A stretch of 64,000 bases of DNA, from NCBI RefSeq assembly GCF_040655075.1, contig NZ_JBFAJC010000013.1:62001-126000 (forward strand), read 5' to 3'. This document shows, piece after piece, positions 1 through 8,578 of the stretch (the stretch's first letter is position 1; the number at the start of each line of letters is the position of its first letter). The position numbers and the translations under genes are program-made. Source of the DNA: Actinoallomurus sp040655075. Lineage in GTDB: Bacteria; Actinomycetota; Actinomycetes; Streptosporangiales; Streptosporangiaceae. The notes under the pieces were generated by a model that was not told where the DNA came from, did not search any database, and worked only from the letters and a program-made list of their open reading frames with translations.

Positions 1-253
1 CCGCGCCGATGATGCCCTCGATCATGTCCGGGTCGCTCATCCGCGAGACGCCGCCCTCGGCCCGGATGTCGGCGGGCACGCGCTCCAGGGCCATGACCGC
101 GACCGCGCCGGCGTCTTCGGCGATCTTGGCCTGTTCCGGAGTGACGACATCCATGATCACGCCGCCCTTGAGCATCTCCGCCATTCCTCGCTTGACGCGG
201 GCGGTGCCGGTCTCCGGGGTGACGGTCGGCTGGGCGGGAGTGGCAGTGGACAC
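1..253 (-). CDS. pdxS: PdxS, pyridoxal 5'-phosphate synthase lyase subunit (partial)
   Basis: PdxS builds pyridoxal 5'-phosphate from ribose 5-phosphate, glyceraldehyde 3-phosphate and ammonia supplied by the glutaminase PdxT. Only the first 84 residues are present; the C-terminal part lies beyond the left edge. The N-terminal text is diagnostic: VKRGMAEMLKGGVIMDVV, then ALERVPADIR and SDPDMIEGIIGA. The GTG at 253 is chosen because AGAGG lies six bases upstream and the short Thr/Pro-rich lead-in is usual for actinobacterial PdxS. It follows the DUF3048 gene on the same strand with a 100-base gap, so it may have its own promoter or be read from the PIM operon. The gene order pimA ... pdxS is, as I recall it, also seen in mycobacteria and streptomycetes. 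Confidence 0.93.
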   Translation of the reverse strand, partial: MSTATPAQPTVTPETGTARVKRGMAEMLKGGVIMDVVTPEQAKIAEDAGAVAVMALERVPADIRAEGGVSRMSDPDMIEGIIGA

Positions 254-353
254 GGGCTACCTCTTCGGAGAATCGATCACGCTTGTCGCTCTCCATGGTA
301 GTTCGAGGTAGGACGGGTTTGGCCCCTCCTGTCCGCTCCTTCAGCGGGTCCGC

Positions 354-1391
354 TCACGGGACCATGGGACGGCCCGCGTTGACGATGACGATCCACACCT
401 GGCCGGGCGCGAACGTCATCGGCTGCCCCGACGGGGTGGTGAAGGTGGTGCCCTTGGTCTCGGAGGGGCGGGACCAGCGGGCGTCGTACGCCTTCCCGTC
501 GCGCAGCACCGTCGCGGTACCGGTGCCGACCGTCTGGATCAGCGGGGTGTAGTTGCCGAGGAAGTCGTGGAACGGCGACCTCGTGGTGCGGGCCCGCTGG
601 ACGACGATCGTCTGACCGCCCAACTGCCCGCCCTCGGCCGCGCGGTCCGGGCGGCCGTCCTGAGACGCGAGCCAGCGCCGTTCCTTCGCCGACCAGCGGA
701 AGACGAACGACGTCGAGGGAAAGCGCGCGGTGAAGGACGTCGTCGGGGTGCCGCCGGACGGGGCGGGGCCGAAGCGGAAGCCGATGTCGCGGGCCCTGGT
801 GGCCGACGTCGCCTTGGCGAGCAGCTGCTTCGGCGCCGCGTACAGGTTGTACGGCGCCGGGTTGGGCCCGCGCCGGGTGTAGGCGCCGCCCGTGGTGTCC
901 GGGGAGACGTCGATCAGAGGCGCCCGGGCGAGGTAGGGCTTCATCTTGCCCTGGACGCCGGAGTACGCGAAGGCGGGACGGCCGAACTGCGGCAGGATGT
1001 GCAGGTCGGAGATCCGGGCGCTGCGGACCGGCCCGACCAGCGGCGGGAGGGTCGAGGAGAAGACCGCCATGACGCGGGACAGGCCGCCTTCGACCTGCTC
1101 GACGTAGACGATGTCGGCCGACCGCAGGCCGCGCTGCGGCTTCGCCGACCGCGTGTTGTCGATCTTCACGGCCAGGACCGGCCCGTTCTGGGCCCCGGGG
1201 CGCCCGGTGAAGGGGTGGCCCGTCGTCGGGCTCGGGGAGGACGTCGCCGACGCCACCGGAGTGTCCGCGGTCCTCGGCGGGGCCGCGGCGTCGTTCTTCT
1301 CACCCGAGCACGCCGAAAGCGCGAGGGCGCCGAGCGCGGCGGCGCTCAGAACGGCGGCGTACGGCCTGCTATGCAACTGGAGATCGGACAT
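354..1391 (-). CDS. DUF3048 (YerB-like) lipoprotein
   Basis: Putative secreted lipoprotein of the DUF3048/YerB type, function unknown. The 345 residues begin with a short basic stretch and a hydrophobic segment ending in the lipobox LSAC (Cys at about residue 28), then a low-complexity Ala/Thr/Ser/Pro linker. The folded part from about residue 60 carries DUF3048-like phrases: LAVKIDNTRSAKPQRGL, ADIVYVEQVEGG, VGPVRSARISD, and late in the protein VQRARTTRSPFHDFLGNYTP. The ATG at 1391 has GAGAGGA at good spacing. It sits in the minus-strand run between the LemA-like gene and pdxS. It probably acts outside the membrane in envelope biology, but nothing here proves a reaction. Confidence 0.82.
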   Translation of the reverse strand: MSDLQLHSRPYAAVLSAAALGALALSACSGEKNDAAAPPRTADTPVASATSSPSPTTGHPFTGRPGAQNGPVLAVKIDNTRSAKPQRGLRSADIVYVEQVEGGLSRVMAVFSSTLPPLVGPVRSARISDLHILPQFGRPAFAYSGVQGKMKPYLARAPLIDVSPDTTGGAYTRRGPNPAPYNLYAAPKQLLAKATSATRARDIGFRFGPAPSGGTPTTSFTARFPSTSFVFRWSAKERRWLASQDGRPDRAAEGGQLGGQTIVVQRARTTRSPFHDFLGNYTPLIQTVGTGTATVLRDGKAYDARWSRPSETKGTTFTTPSGQPMTFAPGQVWIVIVNAGRPMVP

Positions 1392-1446
1392 AAGGCGTCC
1401 TCTCCCACCAAATCGGAAGGTGTTCCTAACTGGCGAGCGTAGCGGG

Positions 1447-2004
1447 TCAGCCGGACCGGACGGTGTCGGCGGACGTCTCGGGCGGGGCGTCGTCGATCTC
1501 GAAGAACTCCGGGAGCGGTGCCCGGCCCGCCAGGTGCAACGCGCGGGGCAGGAGCTTGCGCCGAGCGGCGCGGGTCGCGGTCACCGCGTTGTTGTAGAAG
1601 CTGCGCGCGTACGCCACCTTCCGTACGGCGGCGTCGAGCTCCTCCAGCAGCGCCGCGCCGTCCCCGCGGCCGACGAGGGTGTCGCGGAAGCCCGGCTGCC
1701 CGACGACGGCCCGCAGGGCGCGGGACAGGTCGCTCTCGGCGAACTCCCGGTTGTCGGCGTCGGCGATGCGGGCCTCGTGGGCGGCGGCGGCCAGCAGCAG
1801 GCTGGTCGCCGGGTCGAGCAGGCGGGACGCGGCGAGCTCGAGGGCGACCGCGGCGCGCCGGACCAGCGCGACGTCGAGCCCGGCCCGTGCGGTCTCCAGG
1901 CGAACGTGCAGCCGGTCGATGCGGGTGGCACGCCACGAGACGTACACGCCGAGCAGGACGACGAGCGCGGAGACGAGCGCGATGTTCAGCAGCGTCTGGT
2001 ACAT
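1447..2004 (-). CDS. LemA-like single-pass membrane protein
   Basis: A 185-residue protein with one N-terminal membrane segment (residues about 5-23, IALVSALVVLLGVYVSW) followed by a long helical region rich in Ala, Leu and Arg. Near the C-terminus the phrase VAYARSFYNNAVTATRAARR resembles the ARxxYN signature of LemA-type four-helix proteins, so I call it LemA-like. The start lies two bases after the pimA stop, so it is almost certainly translated from the PIM operon. A protein of this kind beside pimA is plausible as a membrane-anchored helper, but its function is unknown. No enzymatic residues are recognisable. Confidence 0.65.
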   Translation of the reverse strand: MYQTLLNIALVSALVVLLGVYVSWRATRIDRLHVRLETARAGLDVALVRRAAVALELAASRLLDPATSLLLAAAAHEARIADADNREFAESDLSRALRAVVGQPGFRDTLVGRGDGAALLEELDAAVRKVAYARSFYNNAVTATRAARRKLLPRALHLAGRAPLPEFFEIDDAPPETSADTVRSG

Positions 2005-2006
2005 CG

Positions 2007-3137
2007 TCAGATCACGGACGTCTCGACGACGGTGGCGTCCCCGGCCACGGTCTCGTACACGCGCACGACGTCGCGGGCGACCGTCGACCAGTCGTAGGCG
2101 CGCACGGCGGCCTTGGCCTCCGCGGAGAGCTGCTTGCGGCGGGGCGCGTCGTCCAGCAGCTCGCCCGCCGCGGCGGCCAGCGCCTCGGCGTCGCCGACGG
2201 GGAACAGCGCCCCGGCCCGGCCGTCGAGCAGCACGCGCCGGAAGGCCTCGATGTCGCTGGCGAGGATCGGCGCGCCGGCCGACATCGCCTCGGCGAGCAC
2301 GATCCCGAAGCTCTCCCCGCCGGTGTTCGGCGCGACGAACACGTCCACGGAGTGCAACGCCCGTACCTTCTCGGCCTCGCTGACCATGCCGAGGAGGACG
2401 ACCCGGTCGCGCAGCTCCGGCGACACCCGGGCCAGGATCTCCTCGGTGTCGCCGGGACCGGCGAGCAGCAGCCGCAGGCGAGGACGCCGCCGCCCCAGGA
2501 TCTCGAAGGCGGACAGCAGGATCGGCAGACCCTTGCGCTGCTCGTCCATGCGGCCGAGGAAGCCGAGCGCGCCGTCGTCTCCGGGCCAGCCGGGCAGCGG
2601 CTCGGCCATGGCGTAGCGCTCGGTGGTCACGCCGTTCGGGATGAGCACGGCGTCGCCGCCGAGGTACTCGACGAGTGTCTTGCGCGCCTTCTCCGACACC
2701 GCGATCCGCGCGGTGATCTTCTCCATGGCGCTCTGCAGGATCGGGCCGGCCGCCGACAGCGCCCGGGACCGCTCGAACGACGCGTGGAAGGTGCCGACGA
2801 TGGGCCCGTCAGCGGCCCAGCAGGCCAGCAGCCCGAGCGACGGCGCGGCCGGCTCGTGGACGTGGAGCACGTCGAACCCGCCCTCCCGGATCCAGCGGCG
2901 TACGCGGCTCGCGGACAGGAACCCGAAGGCCAGCCGCGCCACCGAGCCGTTGAAGGGCACCGGGACGGCGCGCCCGGCGGGGACGACGTACCAGGGCAGC
3001 GGGGTGTCGTCGTCGGCGGGCGCGATCACCGACACCTCATGGCCGAGGGCGAACAGCGCCTCGGCGAGGTCACGGACGTGCTGCTGCACGCCGCCGGGAA
3101 CGTCCCAGGTGTACGGGCAGACGATGCCGACCTTCAC
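2007..3137 (-). CDS. pimA: PimA, phosphatidylinositol alpha-mannosyltransferase
   Basis: GT4-family glycosyltransferase that moves the first mannose from GDP-mannose to the inositol 2-position of phosphatidylinositol on the inner face of the membrane, starting PIM synthesis. The 376 residues match family length. The N-terminal Rossmann domain opens with MKVGIVCPYTWDVPGGVQQH, containing the GGVQQHV glycine-rich loop and catalytic-type His; residues about 110-125 have LHVHEPAAPSLGL. The C-terminal donor domain has FLGRMDEQRKGLPILL and the nucleotide-sugar motif APNTGGESFGIVLAEAMSAG (E-x7-E). It follows patA after 47 bases and precedes the LemA-like gene by two bases. The context of pgsA and patA makes the assignment firm. 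Confidence 0.93.
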   Translation of the reverse strand: MKVGIVCPYTWDVPGGVQQHVRDLAEALFALGHEVSVIAPADDDTPLPWYVVPAGRAVPVPFNGSVARLAFGFLSASRVRRWIREGGFDVLHVHEPAAPSLGLLACWAADGPIVGTFHASFERSRALSAAGPILQSAMEKITARIAVSEKARKTLVEYLGGDAVLIPNGVTTERYAMAEPLPGWPGDDGALGFLGRMDEQRKGLPILLSAFEILGRRRPRLRLLLAGPGDTEEILARVSPELRDRVVLLGMVSEAEKVRALHSVDVFVAPNTGGESFGIVLAEAMSAGAPILASDIEAFRRVLLDGRAGALFPVGDAEALAAAAGELLDDAPRRKQLSAEAKAAVRAYDWSTVARDVVRVYETVAGDATVVETSVI

Positions 3138-3184
3138 CGATCGCCCGTCCTTTCCGCCGCCTCGGCCGTCGTGCTCACCTCAGG

Positions 3185-4072
3185 TCACCCGAGGTCCTCG
3201 ACCCAGACGCGCTGGAGCATGTGCCAGTCCTCGGGGTGGGCGGCGATACCGTCGGCGAACACGTGCGCGAGGGACTGCGTCATCGCCTGGACCTTGTCCA
3301 GCCGCTCCCCCTCGTCGGGCACGCGGATCTCCTCGTGGACGCGAACACCCCACTCGCGTCCTTCGTACCACAGGGTGACCGGCCGGAGCGCGGCGCCCGT
3401 CTCGATCGCCAGCGCGGCGGGCCCGGCGGGCATCTTCGCGGTACGGCCGAAGAACTCGACCTCGACGCCGCTCGCGGTGAGGTCGCGGTCGGCGACCAGG
3501 CAGACCAGCCGGGCGTCGCGGAGCCGAGCGGCGAGGGTGCGGAAGACGTCACCGTCGCCGCCGGTGGCGGGCAGCACCTCCATCCCGAGGCCCGCCCGGT
3601 AGGCGACGAACCGGTCGTACAGCGACTCGGGCCGCAGTCGCTCCATCACCGTCGTGAACGGCACCCCGGACAGCGCGATCCAGGCGCCCGCGTGGTCGTA
3701 GTTGCCCATGTGCGGGAGCGCCACGACGACGCCGCGCCCCTCGTCGAGATCGGCCCGCAGGTCCTCGATCCCGGTGATGCGCATGCCCGAGTCGATGCGC
3801 TCGCGACTCATCGCGGGCAGCCGGAACGCCTCCAGCCAGTAGCGCATGTACGAGCGCATGCCCTGGCGGCTCAGGTCGCGCAGGGCCTGCTCGGAGACCT
3901 CCGGGCCGACGACGCGGCGGAGGTTCTTCTCCAACTGCCGTACGCCGCGGCCGTGCTTGCGCCACGTGCGCTCGGCGATCAGCATGAAGATCTCGTGCGC
4001 GACCGCCTCGGGCATGCGCCGGACGGCCGCCCAGCCCAGCGCGTACGCGGCGTCCGCCGCCTCGTCCCTCAC
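3185..4072 (-). CDS. patA: PatA-type phosphatidylinositol mannoside acyltransferase
   Basis: LpxL/HtrB-fold acyltransferase expected to add a fatty acyl chain to the mannose of PIM1/PIM2 at the inner membrane face. The GTG at 4072 overlaps the pgsA stop by four bases (GTGA), which settles the start; a reading frame extending further upstream would run far into pgsA. This gives 295 residues, normal for the family. Visible landmarks: VALPHMGNYDHAGAW with the catalytic HxxxxD-type motif (HMGNYD), the acyl-binding phrase VCLVADRDLTASGVEVEFFG, and PAGPAALAIETGAALRPVTLWYEG. Operon position between pgsA and pimA agrees with the role. Confidence 0.92.
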   Translation of the reverse strand: MRDEAADAAYALGWAAVRRMPEAVAHEIFMLIAERTWRKHGRGVRQLEKNLRRVVGPEVSEQALRDLSRQGMRSYMRYWLEAFRLPAMSRERIDSGMRITGIEDLRADLDEGRGVVVALPHMGNYDHAGAWIALSGVPFTTVMERLRPESLYDRFVAYRAGLGMEVLPATGGDGDVFRTLAARLRDARLVCLVADRDLTASGVEVEFFGRTAKMPAGPAALAIETGAALRPVTLWYEGREWGVRVHEEIRVPDEGERLDKVQAMTQSLAHVFADGIAAHPEDWHMLQRVWVEDLG

Positions 4073-4683
4073 GGCTGCTCGCTGACCTCGAGTTGCTTGC
4101 GCACCGCGACGAAGCGCTGGACGACCGTGATCGCGCTGGCCAGCGCCAGCAGCCACAGTCCGATCACCAGGACGTACGGGACGCCGAGCCCGTCGAGGCC
4201 GATCGCGACCAGGCTGACGATCAGCCGCTCGCCGCGCTCGGCGATGCCGACGGTGGCGCCGACGCCGATCCCCTCGGCGCGCGCCCGCGCGTACGACACG
4301 AGCGCGCCGGACACCAGGCAGAACAGGGCGAGGCCGACGATCAGCAGGTCCTGGTGGTCCTGCCGCGCGAACCGGAGGATCAGCCCCGAGAAGATCGCCG
4401 CGTCGGACAGCCGGTCCATGTTGGAGTCGAGGAAGGCCCCGAACCGGCTCGTCTTCCCAGTGACCCGGGCCACGGCGCCGTCGAACATGTCGAAGAACAC
4501 GAAGATCGTGATCACGACCGTTCCCCAGAAGAACTCGCCGCGCGGGTAGAAACCGAGCGCCCCGCCGACGACCCCGAGCGTGCCGATGATGGTGATCGTG
4601 TTCGGGGTGAGACCCGTACGGGCCAGCGCCCGGCCCACCGGCGTGATCACACGCGAGAGCGCCGGCCGCAACTGGTTGAGCAT
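4069..4683 (-). CDS. pgsA: PgsA, phosphatidylinositol (phosphate) synthase
   Basis: CDP-alcohol phosphatidyltransferase that joins CDP-diacylglycerol with inositol phosphate to give the PI precursor used by PimA. The full family signature is present at about residues 65-87: D-MF-DG-AV-AR, then eight residues, G-AFL-D-SNM-D, which binds the metal ions and CDP. Several hydrophobic stretches fit the six-helix fold, and the total of 204 residues is typical. I chose the ATG at 4683 because AGAGG is six bases upstream; the in-frame ATG at 4689 would touch that site. It is the first gene of the minus-strand PIM operon and is divergent from EF-G2. Confidence 0.92.
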   Translation of the reverse strand: MLNQLRPALSRVITPVGRALARTGLTPNTITIIGTLGVVGGALGFYPRGEFFWGTVVITIFVFFDMFDGAVARVTGKTSRFGAFLDSNMDRLSDAAIFSGLILRFARQDHQDLLIVGLALFCLVSGALVSYARARAEGIGVGATVGIAERGERLIVSLVAIGLDGLGVPYVLVIGLWLLALASAITVVQRFVAVRKQLEVSEQP

Positions 4684-4924
4684 TGCCATCCTCTGATCAT
4701 GTTTGGCCGCGATTTCATCGCCCCGTGGCCCTAAGCGTGCGAAGCCGCGCCATCCCCCAGGCGGGCCAATCGTAGTGCGTGACGTCGGCGCAGGTGGGAA
4801 CGGCTGATATCAGACAGGCCTCAACCCGTTGCCGGTCACCCCTTGTGATATGAGGCCGTGTTGGTAATGGTGGTGACCACGGGTGTGGCACCCGTCACAC
4901 CCATTGTCCTTTGGAGGTGGGCAC
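4684..4924. promoter_or_regulatory. Divergent promoter region pgsA / EF-G2
   Basis: A 241-base region between two divergent genes, with no supported reading frame. It must hold both promoters. Towards EF-G2 a TTGTGA at 4843-4848 followed about 16 bases later by TAATGG is a weak candidate; GGAGG at 4913-4917 is the EF-G2 ribosome binding site, seven bases before the GTG. No clear operator was found. Confidence 0.45.
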
Positions 4925-7069
4925 GTGGCGGACAAGTCAGCTCCCCAAGCCGCCGGCAGGGCACCGGCGGTCGACCAGCCCCAGAGCGTTCGCAACATCG
5001 CGCTGGTCGGCCACTCCGGAGCGGGCAAGACGACGCTCGTCGAGGCGCTGCTCGCTGCGACCGGTACGATTCAGCGCCCCGGTCGCGTCGAGGACGGCTC
5101 GACGGTCAGTGACCACGACGAGGTGGAGATTCGCCAGCAGCGCTCGGTGAACCTCTCGCTCGCCTCGTTCCTCCACGCCGGGATCAAGGTCAACCTGCTC
5201 GACACCCCGGGTTACGCCGACTTCGTCGGCGACCTGCGGGCGGGCCTGCGGGCCGCCGACGCGGCCCTGTTCGTCGTCTCGGCCGTGGACGGCGTCGACG
5301 GCCTCACCCGGATGCTCTGGGAGGAGTGCGCGCTGGTCGGCATGCCGCGCGCCGTCGTCATCACCAAGATCGACCAGCAGCGCGGCGACTTCGACGAGGT
5401 GCTCACCGCCTGCCAGGACGCCTTCGGCGAGGCCGTCCTGCCCTGCTACTTCCCATGCGAGTCCGGCCTGATCGGCCTGCTCACGCGCAAGTGCTTCGAC
5501 TACTCCTCCGGCGAGCGGGTCGAGCGCGACCCGGACCGGGAGTTCCTGGACCGCCTCGCGGAACAGCGCGGCGCCCTCATCGAGGGGATCATCCAGGAGA
5601 GCGAGGACGAGACGCTCATGGAGCGCTACCTCTCCGGCGAGCAGATCGACGTGAAGGTCCTGATCGAGGACCTGGAGAAGGCGGTGGCGCGCGGCAGCTT
5701 CTACCCGGTCCTGGCCACGTCGGTCCCGCACGGGGACCATCCCGGGCCGGTGATCGGCATGCGGGAGCTGCTGGAGGTGATGACCCAGGCGTTCCCGTCG
5801 CCGCTCGAGCACGGCATCCCGGCGGTCACGAAGGTCGACGGCTCCCCGGCGGGCGACCTGGCCTGCGACCCGGGCGGGCCGCTGGTGGCCGAGGTCGTCA
5901 AGACCACGTCCGATCCGTACGTCGGCCGGATCTCACTCGTCCGGGTGTTCAGCGGCACGCTCCAGCCGGACGACACCGTGCACGTCTCCGGGCACGGCCT
6001 GGAGGATCGCGGCCACGAGGACCACGACGTCGACGAGCGGGTCGGCGCGATCACCGCTCCGCTGGGCAAGGCCCAGCGCACGATGTCGTCCTGCATCGCC
6101 GGGGACATCTGCGCGGTCGCCAAGCTGACCCACGCCGAGACCGGTGACACGATCTCCGCGAAGGAGGCCCCGCTGCTGATGGCGCCCTGGTCGATGCCGG
6201 ATCCGCTGCTGCCGGCGGCGATCCGCGCCAAGTCGAAGGCCGACGAGGACAAGCTGTCCCAGGCGCTGGCCCGGCTCGTGGCCGAGGACCCGACGCTGCG
6301 GCTGGAGAACAACTCCGAGACCCGCCAGCTGGTGCTGTGGAACATGGGCGAGGCCCACGCCGACGTGCTGCTGGACCGGCTGCACAGCCGGTACGGCGTC
6401 GAGGTGGAGACCGTGCCGCTGCGGGTCCCGCTGCGCGAGACGTTCGGCGGTCCCGCGCCGGGCCTCGGCCGGCACGTCAAGCAGAGCGGCGGGCACGGGC
6501 AGTACGGCATCTGCCACGTCGACGTCGAGCCGCTGCCGTCGGGCGGGGGCTTCGAGTTCGTCGACAAGATCGTCGGTGGCGTGGTCCCCCGGCAGTTCAT
6601 CCCGTCGGTGGAGAAGGGCCTGCGGCAGCAGATGGAGCGGGGGGTCCTGGCCGGCTACCCGCTCGTCGACATCCGGGTCACCCTCCGTGACGGCAAGGCG
6701 CACTCGGTGGACTCCTCCGACATGGCCTTCCAGACGGCCGGGCAGCTGGCGCTCAAGGACGCCGCGGCCAAGACGCAGGTCCTGCTGCTCGAACCCGTCG
6801 ACGAGGTGTCGGTGCTCGTGGCCGACGACTACGTCGGCGCCGTGATGTCGGACCTGTCGTCGCGGCGCGGGCGGGTCCTGGGCACCGAGACCGTCGCGGG
6901 CGGCCGCTCGCTGATCAAGGCGGAGGTCCCGCAGCTGGAGATCACGCGGTACGCGATCGACCTGCGGTCGATGTCGCACGGCACCGGGACGTTCAGCCGC
7001 TCGTTCCTGCGCTACGAGCCGCTGCCGTCGCACCTGGCCGAGAAGGTCGTAGCCGAGACGAAGGAGTAG
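4925..7069 (+). CDS. EF-G2-type elongation factor G-like GTPase
   Basis: Paralogue of EF-G found beside the main fusA gene in actinobacteria; its exact ribosomal role is not established. From the GTG at 4925 (GGAGG seven bases upstream) it has 714 residues. G1 is GHSGAGKT (29-36), G3 is DTPGYADF (about 90), and G4 is TKID instead of the usual NKID, a common variation in this subfamily. Domain II (VAEVVKTTSDPYVGRISLVRVFSG), domain IV (GHGQYGICHVDVEPL) and the C-terminal domain V (VGAVMSDLSSRRGRVLG) are all present, so it is full length. It is transcribed away from pgsA and followed by a strong hairpin. Resistance or ribosome-rescue roles have been proposed for relatives; nothing here decides. 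Confidence 0.9.
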   Translation: MADKSAPQAAGRAPAVDQPQSVRNIALVGHSGAGKTTLVEALLAATGTIQRPGRVEDGSTVSDHDEVEIRQQRSVNLSLASFLHAGIKVNLLDTPGYADFVGDLRAGLRAADAALFVVSAVDGVDGLTRMLWEECALVGMPRAVVITKIDQQRGDFDEVLTACQDAFGEAVLPCYFPCESGLIGLLTRKCFDYSSGERVERDPDREFLDRLAEQRGALIEGIIQESEDETLMERYLSGEQIDVKVLIEDLEKAVARGSFYPVLATSVPHGDHPGPVIGMRELLEVMTQAFPSPLEHGIPAVTKVDGSPAGDLACDPGGPLVAEVVKTTSDPYVGRISLVRVFSGTLQPDDTVHVSGHGLEDRGHEDHDVDERVGAITAPLGKAQRTMSSCIAGDICAVAKLTHAETGDTISAKEAPLLMAPWSMPDPLLPAAIRAKSKADEDKLSQALARLVAEDPTLRLENNSETRQLVLWNMGEAHADVLLDRLHSRYGVEVETVPLRVPLRETFGGPAPGLGRHVKQSGGHGQYGICHVDVEPLPSGGGFEFVDKIVGGVVPRQFIPSVEKGLRQQMERGVLAGYPLVDIRVTLRDGKAHSVDSSDMAFQTAGQLALKDAAAKTQVLLLEPVDEVSVLVADDYVGAVMSDLSSRRGRVLGTETVAGGRSLIKAEVPQLEITRYAIDLRSMSHGTGTFSRSFLRYEPLPSHLAEKVVAETKE

Positions 7070-7070
7070 C

Positions 7071-7129
7071 GGTCCGCGCCGTGTCATCCGGACGCCGGGC
7101 GTCCGGGTGACACGGCCTGCTCGGACCGC
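7071..7129 (+). terminator. Long inverted repeat behind the EF-G2 gene
   Basis: Starting just after the stop codon, a 19-base arm at 7078-7096 pairs with 7098-7116 with one mismatch, and an outer pair (GCGGTCCG / CGGACCGC) extends the stem. It lacks a T-tract, as is usual in high-GC actinobacteria. It probably ends EF-G2 transcription before the deacetylase gene. Confidence 0.8.
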
Positions 7130-7194
7130 AGGCGGAGAGGCGATCATCCCGCGGGATGACGCTTCGTTAACCCGCTGTTTGGGATGATCTCCTT

Positions 7195-8019
7195 ATGGAT
7201 GAACCGGGGGCGGATGGTAAGGGAAGACGGGCGCTTCTACGCGCGCTGACGGTCGGCGGGGCGAGTGCCGTGGCCGGCGTCGCCATGGGCGCGGCCATCG
7301 ACGACGCGGACGCGTCCACGCGCATTCCGGCGTCGGCGCCGGGCACTCCGCCCGGGGCCCACTGGCGGCCTCCGGCGGGCCACGTGGACGTCTTCTGGGC
7401 GGTCAACACGCAGCAGAAGGTCGTCGCGCTGACGTTCGACGACGGGCCGCTGCCGAACTACACCCCGCTCGTGCACGACGCCCTCGACGAGGCGAAGATC
7501 CCCGCGACGTTCTTCCTGGTGGGCAAGCGCGTCGAGCAGCACGCCCGTCTCCTGCACGGGCGGATGGACCGGCACGAGGTCGGCAACCACACGTGGGCGC
7601 ACACCAACCTGTCCCCGCTGAGCCTCAACACGGCCTATCGGTCGGTCAAACGCGCCCATGAAATGATCGTGCGCGTGACCGGCAAGGAACCCCGCCTTCT
7701 GCGACCGCCGTGGGGCCAGTTGGGGGGCACCACCCTCCAGGTGGCCGGGCGGCTGGGGTACGACGTGGCGCTGTGGTCCCTGCTGATCACCGACCGCTCC
7801 CATCCGCACGACCCGAAAGGCCTCATCGACTTCGTCGTGGATTCCGCGCTGCCCGGCTCGATCGTCCTCGGCCATGACGCCGGAGGCGGCCGATCGCGGT
7901 TGACCCTCGCCCGTGCGCTCCCGGAGATGATCAAGCGCCTGAAGACCAAGGGCTTCGAGTTCGTCACGGTCTCGGATCTCATCGCCGCCAAGGCCGCGCC
8001 GGCATCGCGAGGGACCTGA
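7195..8019 (+). CDS. Secreted polysaccharide deacetylase (NodB fold, CE4)
   Basis: Carbohydrate esterase family 4 enzyme expected to remove N-acetyl groups from peptidoglycan or another amino-sugar polymer outside the cell. The 274 residues begin with a twin-arginine-like leader (KGRRALLRALTVGGASAVAG). The metal/catalytic motif TFDDGP is at about residues 82-87, and the second motif, HTWAHTNL, supplies the two metal-binding histidines. RPPWGQ (motif 3) and IVLGHDAGG (motif 5 region) are also visible, so the catalytic site looks complete. The gene stands alone between EF-G2 and the HTTM module. Substrate cannot be read from sequence; there is no binding module. Confidence 0.88.
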   Translation: MDEPGADGKGRRALLRALTVGGASAVAGVAMGAAIDDADASTRIPASAPGTPPGAHWRPPAGHVDVFWAVNTQQKVVALTFDDGPLPNYTPLVHDALDEAKIPATFFLVGKRVEQHARLLHGRMDRHEVGNHTWAHTNLSPLSLNTAYRSVKRAHEMIVRVTGKEPRLLRPPWGQLGGTTLQVAGRLGYDVALWSLLITDRSHPHDPKGLIDFVVDSALPGSIVLGHDAGGGRSRLTLARALPEMIKRLKTKGFEFVTVSDLIAAKAAPASRGT

Positions 8020-8125
8020 CGAACGGGTAGGGCGGCCCGCGGCGGCCCCGCCGGCGAACCCATAACACAACAGGAAAATGGCGACGATCAGAACGAACAC
8101 GTCACCTGGGCCAGGAGGGCGCACC

Positions 8126-8578
8126 ATGTCCGCCCAGGCGACCCGGCTTTCCCGGCCCGGCCGGTTCTGGCGGTCCCTCAGCGCGGCGGGTGTCATCGCG
8201 CTGCTGCTGATCGCCAGCGCGTACGGGAACGACGACGACTTCCCGGTCGGGCCCATGGTGCAGTTCGCCTTCTCCGTCCCGCCTGCGGGTGAGATCCGCT
8301 CGCACTGGCTGGAGGCCGACACGACGACCGGTGCGCACATCAAGCTGTCGATGTCCGCACTCGGCGCCGGTCTCAAGCGCGCGGAGGTCGAAGGGCAGAT
8401 GGGCCGGTTCGTCCGCGACCCGTCGCTGCTTCAGGGCATCGCGGACGCCCAGCGGCGGCTGCATCCGGGGCAACCGGCGTTCTCGAGGCTCTACGTGATC
8501 ATGAAGGTGACCAAATTGGACCACGGCCGGCCGGCGGGCGACACCGTACAGACGGTCGTCACGTGGAACGTCCGGTGA
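8126..8578 (+). CDS. Small single-anchor protein of a duplicated two-gene module (copy 1)
   Basis: A 150-residue protein of unknown family with an N-terminal hydrophobic segment (about residues 18-34, LSAAGVIALLLIASAYG) that is either a signal or an anchor; the rest should lie outside. The ATG at 8126 is preceded by AGGAGG with seven bases spacing. It is a paralogue of the protein at 9478-9951: NDDDFPVGP corresponds to DDDAFPFGP there, and RAEVEGQMGRFVRDPSLL to RAEAEGQAPRFQAHPELL. Its stop overlaps the next GTG (GTGA), so the pair is translationally coupled to an HTTM-like membrane protein. Function unknown; a partner of the membrane protein is the natural guess. Confidence 0.72.
   Translation: MSAQATRLSRPGRFWRSLSAAGVIALLLIASAYGNDDDFPVGPMVQFAFSVPPAGEIRSHWLEADTTTGAHIKLSMSALGAGLKRAEVEGQMGRFVRDPSLLQGIADAQRRLHPGQPAFSRLYVIMKVTKLDHGRPAGDTVQTVVTWNVR

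Noticed and set aside
567..1442. Long Arg/Ala-rich reading frames on the strand opposite the DUF3048, PimA and PatA genes
   Set aside because: They are antisense frames kept open by the high GC content; the minus-strand frames have family motifs, ribosome binding sites and tight operon spacing.
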